DNA of 7,158 nt from Candidatus Woesearchaeota archaeon (GCA_023259315.1 JAHFQL010000065.1:1-7158); one strand, 5' to 3'. Positions 1 to 6,710 are shown, counted from the stretch's first letter. A program made the numbers and translations. Notes: a model not told the origin generated them from the sequence alone.

Positions 1-750
1 TTCCCATGAGCTATCATATTTTTTAAAGAAGACGCCATAATCTAATGGTATAGTGTCGCTATTCTTACTGTATCTTATTTTAAAGTTCAGGTATTTGCCA
101 TATAAATAATGAACCAGATTGCTTTTTCTCATTAAACCTAGTATCGGCTCGAATTTTGAGCTTAGATGTGGCACCTCGATTAATCTTCCATTATCGTCAA
201 GGTCGAAATACACAAGATGTGGTGAATTTTTGTCTGAAACAGTATGGATGTTTTGCTTAATGTCGTTATTTGCCAACACAACTATAATCATATCGGGTTT
301 ATACTTGACAGCAAATTTTTTCAGTATTAGGTAATACTCTGAAGTTCCTATCCCGTCCATGCCGAAATTAAGCACCTCAAATTTATAAGGGCTTTTGGAG
401 TTGTTTAACTTATTTTCCAAGAGTTTTGTAAATCTCTCGCCATATTCAACCTGCACAGCCTCGACAATTGAATCCCCTACGACTGCAATCCTATACACAT
501 CTTTTGGTTTTTCTGGGTTGAACTCCTTTTCCCTAAACCCCAAGGAGTTTATGCTGTAGTTTGTTGTTGAATACTCTCCCTCATTTATTCCTTTAGTTCC
601 GGGATTACGCAGAATACCTACCTCTTGATCTATCTTTAGATTAAAAGTGATTTTGTGGACATATATTCTCACAGCAGCTTCCATGATGATAAGTAAAAAA
701 ATTACAGCAAAAATCAATATTGCAACATTGATCAGATAAGTCCTCTTCAT
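1..750 (-). CDS. SGNH/GDSL-type hydrolase-like protein, membrane-anchored (3' end beyond window)
   Basis: An open frame of 250 codons runs from ATG at 750 to the left edge without a stop, so the C-terminus is missing. Residues 7-24 form a hydrophobic signal anchor, placing the rest outside the membrane. A conserved lead-in (NSLGFRE, 68-74) precedes SGNH block I GDSIVEA (92-98, nucleophile Ser94). Block II is NFGMDGIGT (128-136) and block III is ANND (160-163). The block V Asp/His lies outside the window, so catalytic competence cannot be judged. Family members are esterases, lipases or O-acetyl transfer/removal enzymes acting on glycans and lipids; the substrate here is unknown. It lies 77 bases after the other SGNH gene and resembles it in layout, but the sequences differ widely, so they are not a recent duplication. 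GGTG at 760-763, nine bases before ATG, may be a ribosome site; GTG at 762 is an alternative start. Confidence 0.88.
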   Translation of the reverse strand, partial: MKRTYLINVAILIFAVIFLLIIMEAAVRIYVHKITFNLKIDQEVGILRNPGTKGINEGEYSTTNYSINSLGFREKEFNPEKPKDVYRIAVVGDSIVEAVQVEYGERFTKLLENKLNNSKSPYKFEVLNFGMDGIGTSEYYLILKKFAVKYKPDMIIVVLANNDIKQNIHTVSDKNSPHLVYFDLDDNGRLIEVPHLSSKFEPILGLMRKSNLVHYLYGKYLNFKIRYSKNSDTIPLDYGVFFKKYDSSWE

Positions 751-788
751 TATTTTTAACACCAGATTGCTGAAGTTCAGAAACTGCT

Positions 789-803
789 ATTTTAAATTTT
801 TCG
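789..803 (-). promoter_or_regulatory. Possible archaeal promoter (BRE + TATA) for the second SGNH gene
   Basis: Reading the minus strand, CGAAAA (BRE-like) is followed by ATTTAAAAT at 797-789. The box centre is about 43 bases before ATG 750, so transcription would start near 767 and give a leader of about 17 bases that contains GGTG. That differs from the leaderless geometry of the other promoters here. The box is less canonical, and the gene may simply be transcribed through from the upstream operon. Confidence 0.4.
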
Positions 804-827
804 GTTATAATAAGGCTAAATTTATTC

Positions 828-1949
828 TCATTTTATTGGTATTAAGTTTGTAAGTTTTTCAAAAATAACTTCAGCTGTAATTTCATGGCCTTTGTTGTTG
901 TAATGTATATCGGACTCAAAGTAAAAAGTGTTGTTAACATTATATTTTCTTAAGTACGACAATAAATCTATATAAGTGATGTTTTTGTTAGCAAGGTATT
1001 TGGATAATTCACGATTAGGCCGTGTTATGTTAATGCTTATGCTGGTATTATTATAAATGCTGAAGTGCTCATTGTATTTTTTACTGTCAACTTGCTCTTT
1101 TGTCGGGATAATTGTTACTATAAGATTTATGTCATTGCTCTTTGTATAGTTAATCAATTGGTCAAAAATGAGCCATGTTTTATCATAGCCAGCCTTAGCT
1201 ATAGTGGAATTTGTAAAGAACACGTCTTGCAGGCTAATGTCGTGCTTGTACGGCTCTCCGCTCTTGTACAGCCCAATATTAAAAAGAAATTGTCTCATGT
1301 ATTTGCTTGACAAAAAAATATTTTCAATCAGCTTAACTGTATGAAGCCGGGTATTAAAGAAATGCAGCGCTCTCTGGAATAATGAAAACTTGATTGGTCT
1401 TTTGTCTATTAATTTTCCGTTTTCATAGCCATAAACTAAAGATGCATAGTTGTCTGCAAAATCATTTCCGATGTAAAAATCCAATATCACAATCTGTGGC
1501 TTGTATTTTATGCATTCTTTCTGCAGGAATATAAATTGCTGGTCTGTGCCAGTATTTCCGATCCCGCAATTTACAACTCTTAAATTTTTTCCATCATTTT
1601 TCAATTTGCTTTCAAGCAATTTTGGGAAGCCTTCCTCTAATTTCACATGAGAGGCTTCTGTGAATGAGTCGCCGAGCATGACTATAGTAAGGCTCTTAAA
1701 ATCATAATCGTATTCATAATCTACTAAGCCTTTTGAGTTTGTCGCCCTTATTACTGTGAATTCCGGTCCACTTAGCTTTGTTATTGTGTTTGGTCTTGGC
1801 CTATGCACAATGTCCGGATCCAATTCATATTTTTGCAAATCCTGCGGGTAAAAAACCCTGACAAGAACTTCTGCAATCAAAAGGGAGGCAATTATCGAAA
1901 TAAAAAGCAGAGCAAGATTCTTTATTTTCTCATTTTTCCTTTTGGTCAT
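828..1949 (-). CDS. SGNH/GDSL-type hydrolase-like protein with N-terminal membrane anchor
   Basis: This 373-residue protein has a charged N-terminus, one membrane segment (about 11-29) and an extracytoplasmic SGNH domain. Visible blocks are GDSFTEA (93-99, nucleophile Ser95), GIGNTGTDQQ (129-138, block II Gly), YIGND (159-163, block III Asn162) and DIHYNNKGH (347-355, Asp347/His349). All four SGNH catalytic blocks are therefore present and the protein should be active. Proteins of this layout often act as esterases or acyl-transfer partners on exported polysaccharides; the substrate is not evident. ATG follows the carbamoyltransferase TAA with no intervening base, implying co-transcription and probably translational coupling. 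Carbamoyltransferase genes of the NodU/SxtI type often have an SGNH neighbour, which supports a shared pathway. A loose alternative is an AlgX/AlgJ-like acetylation factor, since the DxHxN block is shared with them. Confidence 0.9.
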   Translation of the reverse strand: MTKRKNEKIKNLALLFISIIASLLIAEVLVRVFYPQDLQKYELDPDIVHRPRPNTITKLSGPEFTVIRATNSKGLVDYEYDYDFKSLTIVMLGDSFTEASHVKLEEGFPKLLESKLKNDGKNLRVVNCGIGNTGTDQQFIFLQKECIKYKPQIVILDFYIGNDFADNYASLVYGYENGKLIDKRPIKFSLFQRALHFFNTRLHTVKLIENIFLSSKYMRQFLFNIGLYKSGEPYKHDISLQDVFFTNSTIAKAGYDKTWLIFDQLINYTKSNDINLIVTIIPTKEQVDSKKYNEHFSIYNNTSISINITRPNRELSKYLANKNITYIDLLSYLRKYNVNNTFYFESDIHYNNKGHEITAEVIFEKLTNLIPIK

Positions 1950-3683
1950 TTAATCAGTCGCTATTTTCTCACTGTCCCAAATATCCTTTTTATTATCGGC
2001 TCTTTTAATCAAGAACTTTTCCATCACCAGATAATCGATTCCAGTGCCCATCATGCACCTGTAAGCATCTTCAGGAGCGCATACAATGGGCTCGCCCCTT
2101 ATGTTAAATGACGTGTTTATAAGAATCGGGACTTTGCTTAATTTTTCAAATTCTTTTATTACGCCATAATATAGCGGATTTTCTTCTTTAGATGTTGTCT
2201 GCAGCCTTCCGCTTCCATCAACATGGACAACGCTTGGCACAAGGGACCTTACTTTCTCTTTGAATGGGTAGACAAACAGCATGAATTGCTCTTCGTCTTT
2301 ATCTATTTCAAAATAATCGTGCACATCCTCCTTGCTTATAACAGGCGCAAATGGTCTGAAATGCTCCCGATGCTTCACTTTAAGGTTTAATATGTCCTTC
2401 ATGTTTGGGTTTGACGCATTAGACAAAATGCTCCTTGCCCCCAAAGCTCTTGGCCCCCACTCCATCCTGCCCTGGAACCAGCCAATCACATTGTTCTCAT
2501 AAATCAGTTTCGCAGTAAGTTTTATCAGCGCATTGTCATCCTTGAATTTTTTGTAGACAATCTTATTTTTATCCAGGAAGTTTTGTATGTAATCTGTGGG
2601 GAATGAAGGTCCGAGGTAAGCGGATTTCATCACATATTTTCTTTTATTCCCAAGAATTGTGCTGTAAGCATAAGCCGCTGCCCCAAGAGAAGTGCCAGCA
2701 TCGCTTGCAGCTGGCTGAATCCAGACATTCTTGAAAGGCGTGTTTTTTGTTATCTTTCCGTTTGCAACGCTGTTTAACGCAACACCGCCAGCCATGCACA
2801 GGTTCTTAATTTTTGTTTCGTTATGGAGATGATTAAGCATTTTGAAAATAATTTCTTCGGTTATTTTTTGAAGTGATGCCGCAATGTCCTTATGCTTTTG
2901 GGTTACTTCTTCATGCGGTTTCCTTACTGGGCCGAACTCCTGCTCAAATTTCTTGCTCGGCATTGTGAGCTTGTAATAATAGTCAAAATAGGACATGTCA
3001 AACTCTATGGAGCCATCTTCTTTTATATCGACAACTTTCTTGAAATTTTCATAATAAGCTGGCTTGCCATATGGAGACAGTCCCATAACCTTGTATTCTG
3101 AATTATTTACGCTAAAGCCAAGATGCGCAGTCACAGTGCTGTACAACAATCCAACGGAATTTGGAAACCTTAATTCCTTGAGCAGGGTTATGTCATTCCC
3201 TTTTCCATAACCATAGGAAGCTGTTGCCCACTCTCCAACTCCGTCTACTGTAAGAATCGCAGCCTCTTCAAAAGGACTGACTAAAAAAGAAGATGCTGCA
3301 TGGGCCAGGTGATGCTCGATAAACAGAATATCCCCCATGTACTTAATTTTTTTTCTTATTATGCTTGGAACTCTTAATTTCTCATTCATCCATGACGGCA
3401 GAGCTTTATAGAAAGACCAGAATGACTTTGGAAACATTTCCAGATGCTGGCTCAGCAGCCTCTCAAATTTTAGCAATGGCTTTTCATAAAATGCAACAAA
3501 GTCAATTTTATCAGATGTTATGTTTCCTTCTTTAAGGCAGTAGTTTATGGCATTTATAGGAAATTCTATATCGTGTTTTTTTCTTGTGAACCTTTCCTCT
3601 TCTGCCGCAGCTACCACTATTCCATCTTTGATCAAGCATGCTGCTGCATCATGATAAAAACATGATATTCCTAGAATATTCAT
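1950..3683 (-). CDS. NodU/CmcH-family O-carbamoyltransferase
   Basis: The 577-residue protein has the usual full length of this family. Known members (NodU, CmcH, TobZ, SxtI) use carbamoyl phosphate and ATP to form carbamoyl-adenylate, then pass the carbamoyl group to a hydroxyl of a sugar or small molecule. The N-terminal Kae1/TsaD-like ASKHA domain opens with MNILGISCFYHDAAA and carries HHLAHA (124-129, metal-binding type histidines), DGVGEW (147-152), VMGLSPYG (199-206) and CMAGGVALNS (296-305). The C-terminal YrdC-like part carries GRMEWGPRALGARSI (405-419), RPFAP (443-447) and NTSFN (523-527). No key motif appears lost. ATG 3683 is preferred because homologues begin MNILG; a TTG at 3692 would add three residues and overlap the upstream stop. 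It lies 5 bases after the 82-residue gene and abuts the SGNH gene. The protein is probably cytoplasmic and may be tethered by its small membrane neighbours. The acceptor is unknown. Confidence 0.96.
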   Translation of the reverse strand: MNILGISCFYHDAAACLIKDGIVVAAAEEERFTRKKHDIEFPINAINYCLKEGNITSDKIDFVAFYEKPLLKFERLLSQHLEMFPKSFWSFYKALPSWMNEKLRVPSIIRKKIKYMGDILFIEHHLAHAASSFLVSPFEEAAILTVDGVGEWATASYGYGKGNDITLLKELRFPNSVGLLYSTVTAHLGFSVNNSEYKVMGLSPYGKPAYYENFKKVVDIKEDGSIEFDMSYFDYYYKLTMPSKKFEQEFGPVRKPHEEVTQKHKDIAASLQKITEEIIFKMLNHLHNETKIKNLCMAGGVALNSVANGKITKNTPFKNVWIQPAASDAGTSLGAAAYAYSTILGNKRKYVMKSAYLGPSFPTDYIQNFLDKNKIVYKKFKDDNALIKLTAKLIYENNVIGWFQGRMEWGPRALGARSILSNASNPNMKDILNLKVKHREHFRPFAPVISKEDVHDYFEIDKDEEQFMLFVYPFKEKVRSLVPSVVHVDGSGRLQTTSKEENPLYYGVIKEFEKLSKVPILINTSFNIRGEPIVCAPEDAYRCMMGTGIDYLVMEKFLIKRADNKKDIWDSEKIATD

Positions 3684-3688
3684 TTTAA

Positions 3689-3937
3689 TCAAAAAGTCCT
3701 GTAGTATTTTTCCAATGGCTGCTTGGTGACTTTATGCTCATGCCAGTTTGATTTGCTGCCAGTTTTTTTTAAATCTAAGTAATGTTTTCCCGATAATTTG
3801 CTTATAACTGCTACTAAACCAATTCCAAATGCATAGACAATCAAGAGCATTAAAAAATTAATTATATTTGTTAAAGTATGGGAGAAATCTCTAAAGCCTT
3901 GCTTCATTCCTTTGAAAAATATTTTTACATTGTTCAT
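3689..3937 (-). CDS. Small one-pass membrane protein, carbamoyltransferase neighbour
   Basis: This 82-residue protein has a basic N-terminus (KIFFKGMKQGFRDF), one membrane segment at about 24-46 and a polar, basic tail ending LEKYYRTF with Trp65 before it. The layout (amphipathic basic start, single helix, short tail with Trp, closing aromatic/Arg/Phe residues) resembles small proteins I recall beside bacterial NodU/SxtI-type carbamoyltransferases; this is resemblance, not a proven match. The tail probably faces the cytoplasm or membrane surface and could dock the carbamoyltransferase encoded 5 bases downstream. ATG overlaps the stop of the 71-residue gene (ATGA), so translation is likely coupled. 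The codon at residue 11 is an alternative start. No enzymatic motif is visible. Confidence 0.85.
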   Translation of the reverse strand: MNNVKIFFKGMKQGFRDFSHTLTNIINFLMLLIVYAFGIGLVAVISKLSGKHYLDLKKTGSKSNWHEHKVTKQPLEKYYRTF

Positions 3938-4149
3938 TTTTTGAATTTTGATATTGCAAGCCAGATAATATATATGATGGCAACAGTAAATAAAACATAG
4001 TAATATTTAACCACTTTTGGGATCTTGTTAGAAAATTGCAGAAGAAAATAGAATACTGAAACAAAAAGCAGCAATGCTATAAAATATCCTGTGTTTATGC
4101 CTAGCTGGTATATTTTGTCGTTCTTGGAATCATAAATAAAATTAGCCAT
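3934..4149 (-). CDS. Small two-pass membrane protein of unknown function
   Basis: This 71-residue protein is the first gene of the carbamoyltransferase operon. After a polar start (MANFIYDSKNDKIYQLG) it has two predicted membrane segments, about 20-38 and 46-67, joined by a short basic linker (NKIPKVVK), and ends in basic residues (KFKK). I do not recognise the family. Its position resembles that of SxtJ-type small proteins in bacterial carbamoyltransferase cassettes, but it is shorter than I expect for SxtJ and no motif confirms this. ATG 4149 is supported by a TATA box 27-28 bases upstream, suggesting a leaderless mRNA. Its stop overlaps the next ATG. It is probably part of a membrane complex with the 82-residue protein and the carbamoyltransferase. 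Confidence 0.82.
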   Translation of the reverse strand: MANFIYDSKNDKIYQLGINTGYFIALLLFVSVFYFLLQFSNKIPKVVKYYYVLFTVAIIYIIWLAISKFKK

Positions 4150-4171
4150 GGGTCGAAGTAAAAGCCATTTT

Positions 4172-4186
4172 ATTTATAAAAGTTAT
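4172..4186 (-). promoter_or_regulatory. Archaeal promoter (BRE + TATA) of the carbamoyltransferase operon
   Basis: On the minus strand, ATAACT (4186-4181) precedes TTTATAAA (4180-4173). The box centre is 27.5 bases before ATG 4149, so transcription should begin at or within a few bases of the start codon (leaderless). Thirteen bases, AACTTTTATAAAT (4184-4172), are identical to the promoter of the divergent dehydrogenase gene. Confidence 0.75.
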
Positions 4187-4210
4187 GGTAGATAAATCAC
4201 TATTGATGGT

Positions 4211-4238
4211 TTAAAGAATATTATTTGCCTTTCTTTAA
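4211..4238 (-). terminator. Possible hairpin after the methyltransferase gene
   Basis: TTAAAGAA (4211-4218) and TTCTTTAA (4231-4238) form a perfect 8-base-pair inverted repeat with a 12-base loop, beginning 15 bases after the methyltransferase stop. No long U tract follows, and archaeal termination usually needs only U-rich sequence, so this could equally be an mRNA 3' structure or a chance AT-rich palindrome. Confidence 0.3.
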
Positions 4239-4253
4239 CATGATACTATAAAT

Positions 4254-5105
4254 TTATTTTTTCCTTCCTATTACCATAAAAAGGCCGCCAGCTCTATATT
4301 CTTTAAAAATCCACTTACTTTGCAGATAGGCATGTTCCCACCATTTTCCTTCCTCTGCACTCTGAAATAGTTTTTCGCACTCGGCTGGGAACACTTCTTG
4401 ATTTAATGCAAATTTGTGTGGGAAAGAATTAACGTATTCAATATTATTTTTCTTGAATATTTTCAAAACACCGCCTATGCTCATGGTTAATTCATGAGGG
4501 CACCTGTACATATCGTATATCCAAGCTTTTTTCTCATCCTCTGATTTAGCGATTTTATTTATATAGAAATCTAGCTTCTCAATGCTGTAAAAGCTAAGCT
4601 TGTTGGCGATTCTCAGAATTTTTGTGATAAATCTGCCGCAAGTGTTGTAAAGGCCCAAAATAACATAGCCTTTGGGCTTAAGATGTTGCATTATTTGTTC
4701 AAATGCTTTTTCTATATCATAAGTATGGTGCAGCACCCCTATGCAGATTATATAATCCGCCTTAAAATCAATTTTAGCACTAAAAATGTCTTGCTTCTGA
4801 AAAGTAACATTGTCCAATTTCAATTTATTTTTAAGCTCATTTGCAATGTTTAAAGATTCGTCTGAGATGTCTATGCCGAGCACTTTTCTATTTTTAATTC
4901 CAAGCAGACAAGCATGCCTGCCAGTGCCGCATCCAAAATCTATTATCTTTACTTTTTCAGGAATCTGGTCAGCCAATAACCTTCCATATATATTTGCATT
5001 ATAATAAAGGTCATGCTTATTATTGTAATCCTCCATTCTGTATCCTGGAAAAGGGTACTTGTTATAAAATTCGCCAATTAGCCTGCTAACTTTTTCTGTT
5101 GTCAT
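4254..5105 (-). CDS. Class I SAM-dependent methyltransferase
   Basis: This 283-residue protein has a Rossmann-type methyltransferase core: motif I DFGCGTGRHA (56-65), the acidic loop GIDIS (77-81) that should bind the SAM ribose, QDIF (105-108), IGVLHHTYD (122-130) and the LKPKGYVILGLYN strand region (142-154). An N-terminal FYNKYPFPGY element (13-22) precedes the core. A C-terminal extension with RCPHEL (201-206) and FPHKFALNQEVF (228-239) probably forms the acceptor pocket. There is no membrane segment, so it is cytoplasmic. The acceptor cannot be read from sequence; given its neighbours, a sugar or glycan precursor is a reasonable guess, but RNA or another small molecule is not excluded. 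ATG lies 15 bases after the stop of the 57-residue gene, with no Shine-Dalgarno site, so the two are probably one transcript. Confidence 0.92.
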   Translation of the reverse strand: MTTEKVSRLIGEFYNKYPFPGYRMEDYNNKHDLYYNANIYGRLLADQIPEKVKIIDFGCGTGRHACLLGIKNRKVLGIDISDESLNIANELKNKLKLDNVTFQKQDIFSAKIDFKADYIICIGVLHHTYDIEKAFEQIMQHLKPKGYVILGLYNTCGRFITKILRIANKLSFYSIEKLDFYINKIAKSEDEKKAWIYDMYRCPHELTMSIGGVLKIFKKNNIEYVNSFPHKFALNQEVFPAECEKLFQSAEEGKWWEHAYLQSKWIFKEYRAGGLFMVIGRKK

Positions 5106-5120
5106 TTATTCGCGGCTCAA

Positions 5121-5294
5121 TCACAAGAGTGCATAGATGAAAGGTGACAATGAGGAGCTTTGGCCAAGTACAATCAGGACTCCAACTAAAACTAGCATTA
5201 TAATAATCGGCAACAGCCACCACTTTTTATTCTCTTTCATAAATGCCCATAAGTCACGAAGCAAATAAAATCTTCTAGATTTCGTCTGTGCCAT
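5121..5294 (-). CDS. DUF5989/SxtK-like small membrane protein
   Basis: This 57-residue reading frame is easily missed because of its size. It starts MAQTKSRRFYLLRDLWAF, continues MKENKKWWLLP (19-29) into one hydrophobic helix (about 26-44), and ends GQSSSLSPFIYALL. The pattern basic start, LWxFxKExKKWWLLPI, helix, then GQSSxLSPFIYxL is characteristic of DUF5989, a family I recall as including SxtK and sitting beside NodU/SxtI-type carbamoyltransferases and SGNH proteins. Molecular function is unknown. Here it is separated from the carbamoyltransferase operon and leads the methyltransferase transcript instead. ATG 5294 is supported by a TATA box centred 26.5 bases upstream (leaderless). Strand, promoter and family pattern together make this a real gene. 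Confidence 0.9.
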   Translation of the reverse strand: MAQTKSRRFYLLRDLWAFMKENKKWWLLPIIIMLVLVGVLIVLGQSSSLSPFIYALL

Positions 5295-5316
5295 ATTGGG
5301 AAGGGTTAAATTATGA

Positions 5317-5330
5317 TTTATATATCTTTC
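5317..5330 (-). promoter_or_regulatory. Archaeal promoter (BRE + TATA) for the DUF5989-methyltransferase unit
   Basis: On the minus strand GAAAGA (5330-5325, BRE-like) directly precedes TATATAAA (5324-5317). The box centre is 26.5 bases before ATG 5294, predicting a leaderless transcript. Confidence 0.78.
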
Positions 5331-5390
5331 TAATAAAGGTCGACAGAATTCTAATTAAGAAATGGTTAAATTTTATCAGTAAATTGTCTA

Positions 5391-5404
5391 GAAACTTTTA
5401 TAAA
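5391..5404 (+). promoter_or_regulatory. Archaeal promoter (BRE + TATA) of the UDP-sugar dehydrogenase gene
   Basis: GAAACT (5391-5396, BRE-like) precedes TTTATAAA (5397-5404). The box centre is 26.5 bases before GTG 5427, so the mRNA is predicted to be leaderless. This also supports GTG as the true start. Confidence 0.8.
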
Positions 5405-5426
5405 TTGATATAATTTCATATTCAGG

Positions 5427-6710
5427 GTGAAAACCGTAACTATAGTGGGCTTGGGCTATGTTGGGTTGCCTTTGGCATGCTTGTGCAGCGAAAAAGGCTA
5501 TAAGGTTTATGGATTTGATGTTGACAAAAATAAAATTGATTTGGTGAATAAGAGCCAGAGCCCGATTGGAGACGAGTATATTGCAAATAAATTAAAAAAT
5601 CTGAGCAATAAAATTCATGCAACAATTAATGCAGATGAATGCGTTCCTAATTCCGATTTTGTTATTGTATGTGTTCCGACGCCAGTTGATAAAAACAATT
5701 CTCCTGACCTGACTGCTTTGATGTCTTCTGTTTCAACAATCTCAAAACATATAAAGCAAGGCGCGCTTCTGGTTATAGAATCTACAATCTATCCTGGCAC
5801 AGTTGAGGAAATTGTTGTGCCGATGCTGGAAAAGCAAAAATTTAGCATTGTTAAAAATGATATTTTTGTCGCTCACTGCCCTGAAAGGATCGATCCTGGC
5901 AATAAGAAATGGACTATTGAGATTTTGCCAAGGGTTGTTGGCGGAATAACAAAAGAAGCCACTAAAAAAGCGGCCGAATTTTATAGGTCTATTATTGAGG
6001 CCAGCGTTACTGAAGTAAGCAATTTGAAAACTGCAGAAGCAACTAAAATAATGGAAAACACATTCAGAGATGTAAATATTGCATTTGTAAATGAGATGGC
6101 ACAAAGTTTTGATAAAGCTGGTATTGATATAATGGAAGTCATTCAAGTTGCTTCAACAAAACCATTTGCTTTTATGGCGCATTACCCTGGTGCCGGGGTG
6201 GGCGGGCATTGTATTGCACAAGACCCATATTATATGATAGAAAGAGGAAAACAACTTGGTTTTGATCATGAATTTCTAAAACTCGCTCGTAAAATAAACA
6301 ATCACATGCCAAATTACACAGTTGAATTGCTTGAGAATGAATTGAAAAAACTAAAGAAATCAGTTAAAGGCGCAAAGGTTGGCGTGCTTGGGCTGGCATA
6401 TAAGGCAAATGTCGATGACATAAGGGAGAGTCCTGCATTTGAAGTAATAAACATCCTTAAGGCAAAAAGCGCAGACGTTTTTGTATTTGATCCTCATGTC
6501 AAAAGCGGAAGCAATGTAAATGATTTGGATGAGTTATTGAACAAAAGCGATTATGTTATTTTAGTCACCGACCACAAAGAGTTCAAGGAAATGGATTTGG
6601 AGAAATTGAAGAAGCACAAAATTCATGTTGTTATTGATGGAAGAAATTGCCTTGATAAAGAAAAAATAAAATCAATGGGAATTGCTTATCATGGGATTGG
6701 AAGAAGTTAA
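5427..6710 (+). CDS. UDP-sugar 6-dehydrogenase, UDP-GlcNAc/UDP-ManNAc type
   Basis: This 427-residue cytoplasmic enzyme should oxidise C6 of a UDP-hexose twice with NAD to give a UDP-uronic acid. The N-terminal NAD domain has GLGYVGLP (8-15) and CVPTPVD (82-88), then ESTIYPGT (118-125) and AHCPERIDPG (149-158). The central helix AEATKIMENTFRDVNIAFVNE holds the family Lys (207) and Asn211. The catalytic Cys262 is in GAGVGGHCIAQDP (255-267). The C-terminal domain opens GLAYKANVDDIRESPA (322-337). The ENTFRDVNIAF and RVVGG (169-173) patterns favour the WecC/WbpA-like group (UDP-ManNAc or UDP-GlcNAc) over UDP-glucose, but exact substrate needs testing. The length is normal and all catalytic residues are present. 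GTG is the start, supported by the TATA spacing and by GLGYVGLP lying at the usual distance. It is divergent from the methyltransferase unit, 132 bases away, and probably supplies precursor for the glycan that the other genes modify. Confidence 0.95.
   Translation: MKTVTIVGLGYVGLPLACLCSEKGYKVYGFDVDKNKIDLVNKSQSPIGDEYIANKLKNLSNKIHATINADECVPNSDFVIVCVPTPVDKNNSPDLTALMSSVSTISKHIKQGALLVIESTIYPGTVEEIVVPMLEKQKFSIVKNDIFVAHCPERIDPGNKKWTIEILPRVVGGITKEATKKAAEFYRSIIEASVTEVSNLKTAEATKIMENTFRDVNIAFVNEMAQSFDKAGIDIMEVIQVASTKPFAFMAHYPGAGVGGHCIAQDPYYMIERGKQLGFDHEFLKLARKINNHMPNYTVELLENELKKLKKSVKGAKVGVLGLAYKANVDDIRESPAFEVINILKAKSADVFVFDPHVKSGSNVNDLDELLNKSDYVILVTDHKEFKEMDLEKLKKHKIHVVIDGRNCLDKEKIKSMGIAYHGIGRS

Noticed and set aside
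119..334. 71-codon plus-strand open frame near the left edge
   Set aside because: It is antisense to the partial SGNH gene, whose catalytic blocks are clear in the minus frame.
3684..3692. TTG start three codons upstream for the carbamoyltransferase
   Set aside because: It would overlap the previous stop and add MIK before the canonical MNILG start of the family; ATG 3683 fits better.
5742..6146. 134-codon minus-strand open frame within the dehydrogenase gene
   Set aside because: It lies antisense to a well-supported enzyme, is rich in Cys, His and Phe as antisense frames often are, and has no recognisable domain or promoter.
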